NCBI RefSeq assembly: GCF_007676705.1
Contig: NZ_VEBF01000012.1
Coordinates: 1-64,000, forward strand
Origin: Paenibacillus xylanexedens
GTDB taxonomy: Bacteria > Bacillota > Bacilli > Paenibacillales > Paenibacillaceae
Direction of reading: 5' to 3'
DNA length: 64,000 nt
Position numbers and translations under genes: made by a program. The notes under the pieces were generated by a model, which did no database searches, was not told the DNA's origin, and saw only the letters and a list, made by a program, of their open reading frames with translations. This document shows positions 23,272-32,330 of the stretch, piece after piece (position 1 is the stretch's first letter; every line of letters begins with the position of its first letter).

Positions 23272-24672
23272 TTGAAACGAATGGCAATCGTTCTTGCCGC
23301 AGGGCAAGGAAAACGAATGAAATCAAAATTGTACAAAGTACTGCATCCCGTATGCGGTAAACCTATGGTTGGACATGTGCTGGATGCAGCACTCAGCGCA
23401 GGCGTTGAACGCAGTGTAGTTGTAGTCGGTCATGGTGCCGAAGCGGTGCAGTCATTTTTGGGTTCCAGAGCGGAGTACGCACTTCAGGCGGAACAACTGG
23501 GAACAGGTCATGCAGTGAAGCAGGTTAAATCATTGCTTGGCGGCGAAACAGGCTCTACAATTGTAGTCTGTGGAGATACACCGCTTGTGACCAGTGAGAC
23601 ATTGGAAGGTCTGATGAAACTCCATGAGAGTAGCGGAGCAGCAGCGACGGTTCTTACGGCTCAGTTGGACAATCCCAAAGGCTATGGCCGAGTGATTCGT
23701 GGAGAAGATGGGTCTGTACAACGGATTGTGGAGCAAAAGGATTGCACGGAGCAGGAAGATGCTGTGAATGAGATTAACACAGGCACATACTGTTTCGATA
23801 ATGCCAAATTGTTCGCTGCCCTGGAAAAAGTGACGAACCAGAACGCTCAGGGAGAGTATTATCTCACAGACGTGGTTGGCATTTTCCGCAAAGATGGAGA
23901 AGTCGTTGAGGCCTACATGTCAGATGACATCGCAGAATCCATCGGGGTTAATGATCGACTCGCACTTTCGCAAGCCGAAGCCTTCATGCGTGAACGTCTC
24001 GCCGTACGTCATATGTTGAACGGTGTTACGATCATTGATCCGTCATCGACATATATCGGGGCGGATGTTACGATTGGATCAGATACGGTATTGTATCCGG
24101 GGACGATCCTCAAAGGCAACACTTCCATTGGGGAAGCATGTCATATTGGTCCTCAGGCAGATGTGGAAGACAGCGTTATTCAGGATGGAGTTACGATTAA
24201 ACATTCGGTGTTATCCAATGCCGAGGTTGGTTCTGATGCAACGGTTGGTCCATTTGCTAATTTGCGTCCAGGGACTAAACTTGGTCGCAACGTAAAAATT
24301 GGTGACTTTGTTGAAGTGAAAAATGCTACAATTGATGAAGGATCCAAAGTATCTCATCTCAGTTATATTGGGGATGCCAAAGTAGGGAAAAACGTAAATG
24401 TTGGATGCGGGGCAATAACTGTCAATTATGATGGTTATAATAAAGCTGTGACAACGATTGAAGATGATGCTTTTGTAGGCAGCAACGTCAATCTAATCGC
24501 ACCGATTACGGTAGGAAAAGGCGCTTATGTGGTTGCTGGCTCCACCGTTACCCATTCCGTTCCCGAGAATGATCTGGCCATTGCTCGTCCACGTCAGGAG
24601 AATAAACCTGGTTATGCGGAGAAGATTCGCGGACGTGCCAAAGCCAAGAAACAAAATGCCAAATCCCAATAA
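23272..24672 (+). CDS. glmU: bifunctional GlmU (GlcNAc-1-P uridylyltransferase / GlcN-1-P acetyltransferase)
   Basis: A 466-aa enzyme making UDP-GlcNAc for peptidoglycan and teichoic acids. The N-terminal uridylyltransferase shows IVLAAGQGKRMKSKLYKVLH. The C-terminal left-handed beta helix consists of hexapeptide repeats from about residue 250 and ends with the catalytic GDAKVGKNVNVGCGAI region. TTG 23272 lies nine bases after AGGAGG (23257-23262) and gives the standard N-terminus. It is followed 100 bases later by prs, with a CCTCCCG/CGGGAGG hairpin between. Confidence 0.96.
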   Translation: MKRMAIVLAAGQGKRMKSKLYKVLHPVCGKPMVGHVLDAALSAGVERSVVVVGHGAEAVQSFLGSRAEYALQAEQLGTGHAVKQVKSLLGGETGSTIVVCGDTPLVTSETLEGLMKLHESSGAAATVLTAQLDNPKGYGRVIRGEDGSVQRIVEQKDCTEQEDAVNEINTGTYCFDNAKLFAALEKVTNQNAQGEYYLTDVVGIFRKDGEVVEAYMSDDIAESIGVNDRLALSQAEAFMRERLAVRHMLNGVTIIDPSSTYIGADVTIGSDTVLYPGTILKGNTSIGEACHIGPQADVEDSVIQDGVTIKHSVLSNAEVGSDATVGPFANLRPGTKLGRNVKIGDFVEVKNATIDEGSKVSHLSYIGDAKVGKNVNVGCGAITVNYDGYNKAVTTIEDDAFVGSNVNLIAPITVGKGAYVVAGSTVTHSVPENDLAIARPRQENKPGYAEKIRGRAKAKKQNAKSQ

Positions 24673-24693
24673 GGGGTTTTGATAACAAGATTG

Positions 24694-24712
24694 CCTCCCG
24701 AAGACCGGGAGG
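24694..24712. repeat. hairpin between glmU and prs
   Basis: CCTCCCG (24694-24700) and CGGGAGG (24706-24712) pair around AAGAC. No T tract follows, so it is more likely an mRNA processing or stability element in a glmU-prs transcript than a terminator. Confidence 0.5.
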
Positions 24713-24772
24713 TGCCGACATGTCGCAGACGCTTATAGATTCCAATGAACCAGCACGGAGGGTTTTTATTTT

Positions 24773-25726
24773 ATGACTTATTTTGATTCGAAATTAAAAA
24801 TATTTACTTGCAATTCTAACCCCAAGCTCGCCCATCAAATTGCTGATTATATCGGGATTCCTATGGGTGAATCTCATACAACCAGCTTTAGTGATGGTGA
24901 GATTCAAGTGAAACTCTCCGAGAGTGTTCGGGGTTGTCACGTCTACATCGTGCAGTCCACTTGCTTGCCGGTTAATGACAACCTGATGGAAATGCTCGTT
25001 ATGATCGATGCACTTAAACGGGCATCTGCCAAGACGATTAACGTCGTTATTCCTTACTATGGCTATGCTAGACAGGATCGCAAGGCACGTTCGCGTGACC
25101 CGATTACAGCGAAACTGGTTGCCAACCTGATCGAAAAAGCGGGTGCAACCCGTGTCATCGCGATGGACTTGCATGCAATGCAGATTCAGGGATTCTTCGA
25201 CATTCCGGTCGATCATTTGCTCGGCGTGCCGATTCTGGCTCAATATTTCCGGTCGAAACAGATCGAAAATCCAGTTGTTGTGTCGCCTGACCACGGCGGC
25301 GTAGTACGCGCGCGTAAACTGGCTGATTTCCTGAATGCACCACTTGCGATTATCGATAAGCGTCGTCCTGAGCCGAATGTCAGCGAAGTGATGAACATTA
25401 TCGGTAACATCGAGGGTAAAACAGCCATTCTGATCGATGACATTATTGACACAGCGGGAACGATTGTATTGGGAGCGAATGCTTTGATGGAAGGCGGCGT
25501 AAAAGAAGTATACGCGTGCTGTACTCACCCGGTATTGTCCGGACCTGCGATGGAACGTTTGGAGAATGCACCATTGAAGGAAGTCATCGTAACGGATACC
25601 ATTCCAATTACGCATGCTAATCCGACAAGCAAACTCAAAGTGTTGTCTGTAGCACCTTTGCTCGGGGAAGCAATTATCCGGGTTCATGAGGAATTGTCAA
25701 TCAGCAAGCTGTTTGAAATTGAATAA
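24773..25726 (+). CDS. prs: ribose-phosphate pyrophosphokinase
   Basis: A 317-aa class I PRPP synthase supplying PRPP for purines, pyrimidines, NAD, histidine and tryptophan. Conserved parts are the DGEIQVKLSESVRG region, the flexible-loop YYGYARQDRKARSRDPI, the DLHAMQIQGFFDIPVDHL metal/ATP segment and the PRPP loop IDDIIDTAGT (about residues 221-230). PRPP is also the effector of PurR and a substrate of NadC and HprT in this window. The ribosome site GGAGGG precedes ATG. Confidence 0.96.
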   Translation: MTYFDSKLKIFTCNSNPKLAHQIADYIGIPMGESHTTSFSDGEIQVKLSESVRGCHVYIVQSTCLPVNDNLMEMLVMIDALKRASAKTINVVIPYYGYARQDRKARSRDPITAKLVANLIEKAGATRVIAMDLHAMQIQGFFDIPVDHLLGVPILAQYFRSKQIENPVVVSPDHGGVVRARKLADFLNAPLAIIDKRRPEPNVSEVMNIIGNIEGKTAILIDDIIDTAGTIVLGANALMEGGVKEVYACCTHPVLSGPAMERLENAPLKEVIVTDTIPITHANPTSKLKVLSVAPLLGEAIIRVHEELSISKLFEIE

Positions 25727-25748
25727 GGATGTCTGCATAAAGTAGTAG

Positions 25749-25804
25749 AGGGGTTACGTTTTCCGGTTCAATGGAAAATGTAACCCCTGTCGGCGTGCCG
25801 TTTT
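25749..25804 (+). terminator. candidate prs terminator
   Basis: AGGGGTTACGTTTTCC (25749-25764) pairs over 16 positions with GGAAAATGTAACCCCT (25773-25788), with one G-U pair. The T tract (25801-25804) is 12 bases away, after a short GC stem, so termination is likely but the geometry is loose. Confidence 0.65.
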
Positions 25805-25831
25805 ATTAAAAGTGAAACAGACGCTGGTCAG

Positions 25832-26032
25832 CTAATACCCGGGGCGGGAGATAAATCGGAAACGACGCCGATGAAAAAGCGTGTTGGCAATTTCGACGAA
25901 TTGATTATCAAAACGTGTGATGAGACCGATCTCAATATGGGTGTCGCGGTCGTATACCTGTACAGGTACGTGATATTCGAGATGATAGATAAAATCGCTA
26001 TGTTGAGTCAGTTGTCCGTTGTCTTCGCGCAA
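25832..26032 (-). CDS. small conserved-looking protein, function unknown
   Basis: A 66-aa open frame opposite to its neighbours. I do not recognise the family, but the composition is protein-like: an N-terminal polar part, the central YHLEYHVPVQVYDRDTHIEI, then GLITRFDNQFVEIANTLFHR and a C-terminal Arg-rich FISRPGY end. Its TTG start has a good ribosome site, AAGGTGAG (26039-26046 on the minus strand), six bases upstream. It faces prs and is divergent from pth. In B. subtilis ctc lies at this place; this is not Ctc. The opposite-strand frame at 25871-26056 lacks a ribosome site. Confidence 0.55.
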   Translation of the reverse strand: MREDNGQLTQHSDFIYHLEYHVPVQVYDRDTHIEIGLITRFDNQFVEIANTLFHRRRFRFISRPGY

Positions 26033-26173
26033 AACCCGCTCACCTTCCTGGGTTGATAAAATATGAACTGTGAATACTACAGTAAATTCGGAACGTTACT
26101 TTCCTGATATTATATGAAATATAACATTCGAAGTCTATGCCTCACCTCAGGCTAATCCGAAGGAGGGAACAAG

Positions 26174-26734
26174 ATGAAGTGGATTGTCGGACTTGGAAAT
26201 CCAGGCTCGAATTATGCCAAAACCCGTCATAATATCGGTTTTATGGCACTGGACCGGTTGGCAGATCGTCATAGTATCTCCATTACACAGAGTAAATGTA
26301 AGGCGCTGATTGGAGAGGGCAATATCGGCGGTGTGAAAACCGTGCTAATCAAACCCATGACCTATATGAACTTGTCTGGTGAATCGGTTCGGGCATATAT
26401 GGATTTTTATAAAGTTAGCCTTGAAGATCTGATTGTTGTATACGACGACATGGATACAGAGATTGGCAAAGTCAGATTGCGATACCAAGGCAGTGCAGGT
26501 GGACATAATGGGATCAAATCCATTATTCAGCATACCGGTACACAGCAGTTTAACCGGGTACGTATGGGAATATCTCGGCCTGAACCAGGACATGCCATTG
26601 TCGATTATGTACTGTCGACATTTATGAAGAAAGAAAAAGAAGCCCTTGATCAGACCATTGAACAAACGTGTGATGCCCTGGAGCATAGCTTGACCCATAC
26701 GTTTGAACAAACAATGGCGAAGTTTAACGGTTAA
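26174..26734 (+). CDS. pth: peptidyl-tRNA hydrolase
   Basis: A 186-aa enzyme (SpoVC in B. subtilis) that releases peptides from peptidyl-tRNA lost during translation. The N-terminal GLGNPGSNYAKTRHNIGFM holds the catalytic histidine. KPMTYMNLSGESV, VYDDMDTEIGKVRLR and GSAGGHNGIKSI are all intact. It has a strong AAGGAGGGAA ribosome site. It keeps the conserved pth-fin-mfd order. Confidence 0.95.
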   Translation: MKWIVGLGNPGSNYAKTRHNIGFMALDRLADRHSISITQSKCKALIGEGNIGGVKTVLIKPMTYMNLSGESVRAYMDFYKVSLEDLIVVYDDMDTEIGKVRLRYQGSAGGHNGIKSIIQHTGTQQFNRVRMGISRPEPGHAIVDYVLSTFMKKEKEALDQTIEQTCDALEHSLTHTFEQTMAKFNG

Positions 26735-26832
26735 TTCTGTAAGTCATTCTGGTAAATTGATCAAAAAAGACGGGTTCAATTCAGCCATACTGGACATACT
26801 GGACGTATAAACCATGTTCAGGAGGCATAAAC

Positions 26833-27063
26833 ATGTCAGTGAATTACGTATGTCGGCATTGCCGTACCTTTATTGGACGAATCGATTCTGCCCGGATAAC
26901 GGAAGTAGAGCTCGGCTTTCATTTCTTGACCCCCGACGAGCGGAGGGATATAATAGCGTATAATTCCGGTGGTGACATTACCGTTCGGATTACATGTGAT
27001 TATTGCAAGGAAGCCCTGGAGCACAATCCGGAGCTTAGCCTGCTCGCGAGTCCGCTTCAGTAG
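26833..27063 (+). CDS. fin: anti-sigma-F factor Fin (YabK)
   Basis: A 76-aa zinc-ribbon-like protein of the Fin family. In B. subtilis Fin is made in the forespore and inhibits sigma-F, easing the switch to sigma-G. The two cysteine pairs, CRHC (residues 7-10) and CDYC (about 56-59), the LGFHFLTPDERRDII motif and the length match. It starts after AGGAGG. Together with csfB the window thus encodes anti-sigma factors for both forespore sigmas. Confidence 0.92.
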   Translation: MSVNYVCRHCRTFIGRIDSARITEVELGFHFLTPDERRDIIAYNSGGDITVRITCDYCKEALEHNPELSLLASPLQ

Positions 27064-27165
27064 ACATCGCCTGTAACAGGATCGAATGACAGTTTAGGGC
27101 GGTTGCGTAATAACGCTCCACCTTTTATAGCCTTGGCAGCCTGCTGAGGCTTCTTTTCAGTTGGT

Positions 27166-27315
27166 ATGAAAGCCAGCGCTATCTCCAAATCAGGCTCAGC
27201 CACATCAACAGATGTGGCAATGTTGCGAGTAATCCTTTATGATGAAACAGGACAAAAAGGAATTTGTATCCATTTTAATAGTGATGCTACGCGTATGCGT
27301 GAGATAATCAAGTAA
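27166..27315 (+). CDS. possible small ORF upstream of mfd
   Basis: A 49-aa frame, MKASAISKSGSATSTDV and onward, ending HFNSDATRMREIIK, lies in the fin-mfd gap and stops 21 bases before mfd. Its second half reads like a short beta-alpha unit. There is no good ribosome site and I recognise no family. It may be a remnant or chance. Confidence 0.22.
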   Translation: MKASAISKSGSATSTDVAMLRVILYDETGQKGICIHFNSDATRMREIIK

Positions 27316-27336
27316 GTTATAAGAGAGGTGCCCCTT

Positions 27337-30300
27337 TTGTTACAAGCACTTATACAGGCTTTTTCCAAAGATCCGGACTTCGGGTCCATTACAGCCGGAA
27401 TCAAGTCCGGCATGAAAGAGCAATTGGTTTCCGGTTTGTCCGGATCAGCGCGTCAGATTATGCTGGCTGCTCTGCATCAGGAAATGAAACGACCGTTGCT
27501 CGTAGTTACGCACAATATGTTTTCAGCCCAAAAAATTGCAGAAGATTTACAGGAAGCGCTTTCACCTGATCAGGTGTTGATCTATCCTGCCAACGAACTT
27601 GTCGCTGCTGAAGCTGCTGTTTCCAGCCCGGAAACATTGGGTCAGCGTATTGATGTGTTGGTCCGCTGCGCCCAGGGATTCAGGGGCGTTGTTGTTATTC
27701 CCTTTTCCGGGGTAAGACGTTATGTCCCGCTTCCGGAAGTGATGGCCAATGCTCGGATTTTGATTAAACAGGGCAATACACTTCAACTGGATTCCTTCCT
27801 GCTGGAGATGGTAAAGCTCGGATACGAGCGTGTGGAACGCGTGGAATCTCGCGGGGAGATGAGTGTACGCGGAGGTATCATCGACTTCTATCCGGTTACT
27901 TCATCGATCGCGTATCGAGTGGAGTTATTTGATGACGAAATCGATTCCATTCGGACATTTGACCCGGCGGATCAACGTTCGATTGAACGGATTGAAGAAA
28001 TTACGGTTCTGCCATGCAAGGAGTTAATCGCAGACCGTGAACGGATGGAAAAGGCTGCGGACGCGGCTGTTCTTTTGCTGGAGCAACAGCTAGAGAAAAT
28101 GACGGACCGGCAGGCGAAGCTGCGTCTTCGTGAAGAAATTCACCGGGAGATTGAGCTTTTACGAGAGCACGTATATTTTTCCGAAATGTATAAATATATT
28201 TCTCCGCTCTATCCAGAGAACAAAACGATTTACGATTATATGCCAGAAGATACGCTGCTGGTTCTTGATGAGCCTGCCAGACTATCGGAGACATCGAAAC
28301 AGCTAGACCGTGATGAATCAGAGTGGAATCTACACTTAATGCAAAACGGAAAAACACTTCCGGATCTTTCATTATCCGCAGACGGCGATGAACTCTTGTA
28401 TGAGCGTCCATTCCAGACGCTGTTTATGTCGATCTTTTTGCGTCAGGTTCCACACACCCAACCACAGAACATTCTGAACTTCATCAGTCGTGGCATGCAG
28501 GATTTCCATGGACAGATGAACGTACTGAAGGCAGAGATGGAGCGTTGGCAGAAGGCCGGCGTTCAAGTGCTCATGCTGGCGAATGGTGAGGAACGACTGG
28601 ATCGGATGCGCCGGGTACTGATGGACTATGATATTCCTGAGCCGGAGATGCTGATTGGTAACTTGCAAACCGGGTTTGAGATGCCGTCCATTCATTTGGC
28701 TGTCGTGACTGAGGGCGAAATGTTCTCGCAAAAACAGCGTAAAGTGCGCAAACCTATTCGGAATGTTGACAATGCGGAACGGATCAAATCCTATAGCGAG
28801 CTAAAAGTGGGCGATTATGTCGTTCACCAGAACCACGGGATTGGTAAGTACCTGGGGATCGGTACACTTGAGGTTGGCGGCATTCATAAAGACTACATGC
28901 ATATTCTCTATGCGGGTGGAGACAAACTGTCTGTACCTATTGAACAGATTGATCTGATTCAGAAATACGTAGGTTCCGAAGAGAAAGAACCGAAAATATA
29001 CAAGCTGGGCGGTAACGAGTGGACACGGGTTAAAAATAAAGTCCGCACATCCGTACAGGATATTGCTGATGATCTGATCAAGCTGTATGCAGAGCGTCAG
29101 ACCTCCAAAGGGTTTGGATTCGACAAGGATTCTGCAGAACAGCAGGAGTTTGAGGACATGTTCCCTTACGATGAGACACGTGATCAGGTGCGTGCGATCG
29201 AAGAAATCAAGAAGGATATGGAACAAAACCGTCCAATGGACCGTTTATTGTGTGGGGATGTTGGTTACGGCAAAACCGAGGTGGCTATTCGTGCTGCATT
29301 CAAAGCAGCGATTGAAGGCAAACAGGTGGCTGTACTCGTGCCGACAACAATTTTGGCACAGCAACATTTTGAGACATTCCGTGAGCGGTTCTCCGGTTAT
29401 CCGTTCAACATTCATGTGCTGAGCCGTTTCCGCTCCCGCAAAGAGCAGAATGAAACAGCCAAAGGCATCAAGGCAGGCACAGTGGATATTGTGATTGGGA
29501 CGCATCGATTGCTGTCACAGGATCTGGTGTTCAAGGACCTGGGACTGCTCATTGTCGACGAAGAACAGCGTTTCGGAGTAACTCATAAGGAAAAACTGAA
29601 GAAGCTGAAAACGAATGTGGACGTGCTGACGCTGACGGCAACGCCGATTCCGCGTACGCTTCATATGTCCATGCTGGGTGTGCGTGATCTGTCCGTTATT
29701 GAGACTCCGCCAGAGAATCGTTTCCCGGTACAGACTTATGTGGTTGAACATAGCCAGGCACTTGTACGCGAAGCTATTGAGCGTGAGCTGGCACGTGGTG
29801 GTCAGGTGTATTACCTCTACAACCGTGTTCAGGGAATTCAGGAGATGGCTGCCGAAATTTCTGAACTGGTGCCCGAAGCCAAGGTTGGTGTAGGACATGG
29901 TCAAATGTCGGAAACAGAGCTGGAGAAGACAATTCTGGACTTCCTGGATGGTGAATATGACGTGCTTGTGAGCACAAGTATCATCGAGACCGGGGTAGAT
30001 ATTCCGAACGTAAATACCCTGATCGTACATGATGCAGATAAAATGGGGCTCTCCCAGCTGTATCAGCTGCGCGGGCGGGTGGGTCGTTCCAACCGTATTG
30101 CGTATGCCTATTTTACGTACCAACGGGACAAAGTTCTTACTGAAGTTGCCGAGAAACGTCTGCAATCGATCAAGGAATTCACCGAATTGGGTTCCGGATT
30201 CAAAATCGCCATGCGTGACTTGTCGATCCGTGGTGCGGGCAATCTGTTGGGAGCAGAACAGCATGGCTTCATCGCTTCCGTCGGGTTCGATCTGTATTCC

Positions 30301-30864
30301 CAGATGCTCGCAGAGGAGATCAACAAACGCAAAGTTACGATGCTTGGCGAGGAGCCGGTACCTTCCGACCAGTGGAATACAACTCTGGATCTCAGTATCG
30401 ATGCTTACTTGCCGTCCGATTATATTTATGACAGTATTCAGAAGATTGAGATCTACAAAAAAGTGGCGGTCATTGCCTCCTTCGACGATGCGATGGAATT
30501 GGAAGACGAATTGGTTGACCGATTCGGTGATCTTCCGGAGGCCGTCATTAACTTGCTGGCTGTTGCGCGGATGAAAGTATACGGCAAAATCTACGGTATT
30601 GAGGCCATTACCCAACGCGGTGAGGACATCACGGTGAAGTTCTATGAAGGGCGTGAACATGCCTTTGAGCTCTCGAAAATCTCGCACATTGGAAATCAGT
30701 TCGAAAGACGTGTACAATTTGAACAAGGACCCCATATGCTGATTCACGCTAAAGGCAAGGGGCTTGGGGATAAGCAACTGATGGAGCTGGTAGAGAAAAT
30801 TCTGGAGTCCATGAAGACTGCTTTTAAATCAAAGGGGGAACTAAAGGATGTTACCAAAGTATAA
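27337..30864 (+). CDS. mfd: transcription-repair coupling factor
   Basis: A 1175-aa DNA translocase that removes stalled RNA polymerase and recruits UvrA. Domains in order are: an N-terminal UvrB-like part, the RNA polymerase-interacting CarD-like domain (KVGDYVVHQNHGIGKYLGIG, about residue 490), and a RecG-like motor with Walker A in CGDVGYGKTEVAIRAAFKA and the DEEQRFG box. The C-terminal TRCF domain follows. GTG 27328 is in frame, but AGAGGTG overlaps it, so TTG 27337 is preferred. The last 17 bases overlap the next gene. Confidence 0.96.
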   Translation: MLQALIQAFSKDPDFGSITAGIKSGMKEQLVSGLSGSARQIMLAALHQEMKRPLLVVTHNMFSAQKIAEDLQEALSPDQVLIYPANELVAAEAAVSSPETLGQRIDVLVRCAQGFRGVVVIPFSGVRRYVPLPEVMANARILIKQGNTLQLDSFLLEMVKLGYERVERVESRGEMSVRGGIIDFYPVTSSIAYRVELFDDEIDSIRTFDPADQRSIERIEEITVLPCKELIADRERMEKAADAAVLLLEQQLEKMTDRQAKLRLREEIHREIELLREHVYFSEMYKYISPLYPENKTIYDYMPEDTLLVLDEPARLSETSKQLDRDESEWNLHLMQNGKTLPDLSLSADGDELLYERPFQTLFMSIFLRQVPHTQPQNILNFISRGMQDFHGQMNVLKAEMERWQKAGVQVLMLANGEERLDRMRRVLMDYDIPEPEMLIGNLQTGFEMPSIHLAVVTEGEMFSQKQRKVRKPIRNVDNAERIKSYSELKVGDYVVHQNHGIGKYLGIGTLEVGGIHKDYMHILYAGGDKLSVPIEQIDLIQKYVGSEEKEPKIYKLGGNEWTRVKNKVRTSVQDIADDLIKLYAERQTSKGFGFDKDSAEQQEFEDMFPYDETRDQVRAIEEIKKDMEQNRPMDRLLCGDVGYGKTEVAIRAAFKAAIEGKQVAVLVPTTILAQQHFETFRERFSGYPFNIHVLSRFRSRKEQNETAKGIKAGTVDIVIGTHRLLSQDLVFKDLGLLIVDEEQRFGVTHKEKLKKLKTNVDVLTLTATPIPRTLHMSMLGVRDLSVIETPPENRFPVQTYVVEHSQALVREAIERELARGGQVYYLYNRVQGIQEMAAEISELVPEAKVGVGHGQMSETELEKTILDFLDGEYDVLVSTSIIETGVDIPNVNTLIVHDADKMGLSQLYQLRGRVGRSNRIAYAYFTYQRDKVLTEVAEKRLQSIKEFTELGSGFKIAMRDLSIRGAGNLLGAEQHGFIASVGFDLYSQMLAEEINKRKVTMLGEEPVPSDQWNTTLDLSIDAYLPSDYIYDSIQKIEIYKKVAVIASFDDAMELEDELVDRFGDLPEAVINLLAVARMKVYGKIYGIEAITQRGEDITVKFYEGREHAFELSKISHIGNQFERRVQFEQGPHMLIHAKGKGLGDKQLMELVEKILESMKTAFKSKGELKDVTKV

Positions 30865-32008
30865 AAAAGTAGGAAAAGTACTGTCTGTGAGCATGGTCGC
30901 AGTACTGTCCTTATCATTGCTTGCTGCCTGCGGCAAGAAGGAAGAAGCGAAAGCACCGGAATCGACAGATACGAGTGCTGTAGTCGCTACGTATGATGGT
31001 GGTACCATTACAGCCAATGAATTCGACATGGAACAACGTGTTATGAAATTCCTGTATCCGGAATATGCACAAATGATGGATATGGACGATTTCAAGGAGT
31101 ACCTGGTGAAACAGGAAGTTGCTTATGAATATCTGAGTGGCAAAGCAAGCGAAGAAGCCAAAACAGCGGGTGTCAAAACAGCAACCGAGCAATTCGATAA
31201 AATGAAAGCTTCTGTTCAGGCAGATCAATGGACTGAGATGATGAAAGCTCAGAACCTGACTGACCAGAACATCAAAGATTATATGACTCGCATTATGACG
31301 GTAATCAAAGACAAGGAAACAGGCGTTACAGAAGATGCCATCAAGGCTGAGTTTGAGAAAAACAAAGATCAGTTCACTACGGCTTCCGTTCGTCACGTGC
31401 TGATTAACTTCACTGATCCAAAAACGCAAAAAGAGCGTAAAAAAGAAGATGCACTGAAGATTGCAAAAGAAGTAAAAACCAAGTTGGATGGTGGAGCTGA
31501 TTTTGCTAAAATTGCAAAAGAGTATTCCGAAGATCCAGGTTCTGCTGAAAAAGGTGGATTGTATGAAGAAACACCTGTAGGCAGCTGGGTAGAGGCATTT
31601 AAGGAAGCTGCAAAAACGTTGCCACTGAACAAAATTAGTGATCCAGTAGAGACAGAGTACGGTTACCACGTCATGAAAGTGGAAGCTCGTACAGAAGCTG
31701 ACTTTGCCAAATTGACGGCTGAACAAAAAGAAAGTCTGAAGAGCCAATTGGCTGCAGCCCAAATCGATACGTTCATGCAAAATGAATTGGACAAAATCGT
31801 AAAAGAAGTTAAACTGCCAAAAACAGAAAAAGCTGAAGAAGGTACGACTGAAGGCACAACTGAAGGTACTACGGGTACAGGAACTGAAGGAGAGAAAACA
31901 ACCGAACCAAAAACGGATGACTCCACAGGTACGGATACCAAGACTGACCAAGGTACGACTGGAACAGACAAAGATGCAACGACAGATGAAGGTACAAGCA
32001 GCAAGTAA
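30848..32008 (+). CDS. PrsA-like peptidyl-prolyl isomerase lipoprotein
   Basis: A 386-aa extracytoplasmic foldase. Signal peptide and lipobox LAAC place the lipidated Cys near residue 28. A SurA-like N-terminal helical part follows. A parvulin domain runs at about residues 175-280 (ASVRHVLINF to GYHVMKVEAR). The tail, from about 325, is a Thr/Glu/Gly/Asp-rich low-complexity region with TEGTTEGTTEGTTGTGTEG repeats, probably a wall-spanning linker. It starts after AAAGGGGGA inside the mfd end, so it is coupled to mfd. Confidence 0.9.
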   Translation: MLPKYKKVGKVLSVSMVAVLSLSLLAACGKKEEAKAPESTDTSAVVATYDGGTITANEFDMEQRVMKFLYPEYAQMMDMDDFKEYLVKQEVAYEYLSGKASEEAKTAGVKTATEQFDKMKASVQADQWTEMMKAQNLTDQNIKDYMTRIMTVIKDKETGVTEDAIKAEFEKNKDQFTTASVRHVLINFTDPKTQKERKKEDALKIAKEVKTKLDGGADFAKIAKEYSEDPGSAEKGGLYEETPVGSWVEAFKEAAKTLPLNKISDPVETEYGYHVMKVEARTEADFAKLTAEQKESLKSQLAAAQIDTFMQNELDKIVKEVKLPKTEKAEEGTTEGTTEGTTGTGTEGEKTTEPKTDDSTGTDTKTDQGTTGTDKDATTDEGTSSK

Positions 32009-32090
32009 TATGGCTGTGTTAGCATACGTTCAGGGTTAAATTCGCCCGAATGAATGCCTTGTACTACGTAAATATGGACAACCATACAGA

Positions 32091-32134
32091 GAAGCAAGGG
32101 GAGGACTTAGGACCTCCTTCTTGCTTCTTCTTTT
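32091..32134 (+). terminator. terminator of the mfd-foldase unit
   Basis: GAAGCAAG (32091-32098) pairs with CTTGCTTC (32120-32127), with an inner AGG/CCT stem and a T-rich tail. Confidence 0.85.
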
Positions 32135-32330
32135 ATATATTCAAGCCGTATAGGTACATGGTCGCCTTCTTCGAAAGTTACACAACTATATTCTCCGAAG
32201 CATGTATAAGGAAATGGGAACAGATGAATACTATGGTCAAGATATCACACTAAACGTTCTGGGACTTTCCTCTACCCATTAAGGAACAGTAGTTGAAAAA
32301 TCTTCTCGAGAAAGTGGGGCAACATGTGAA

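Noticed and set aside
29515..30777. A 420-codon open frame on the minus strand opposite mfd
   Set aside because: It is antisense to the helicase and C-terminal domains of a clear mfd gene, has no ribosome site and a codon-shadow composition.
32225..32252. Sigma-G promoter for spoVT (TGAATA and CACACTA)
   Set aside because: The spacer is only 15 bp and the -10 has a mismatch, so the match is too weak to list.
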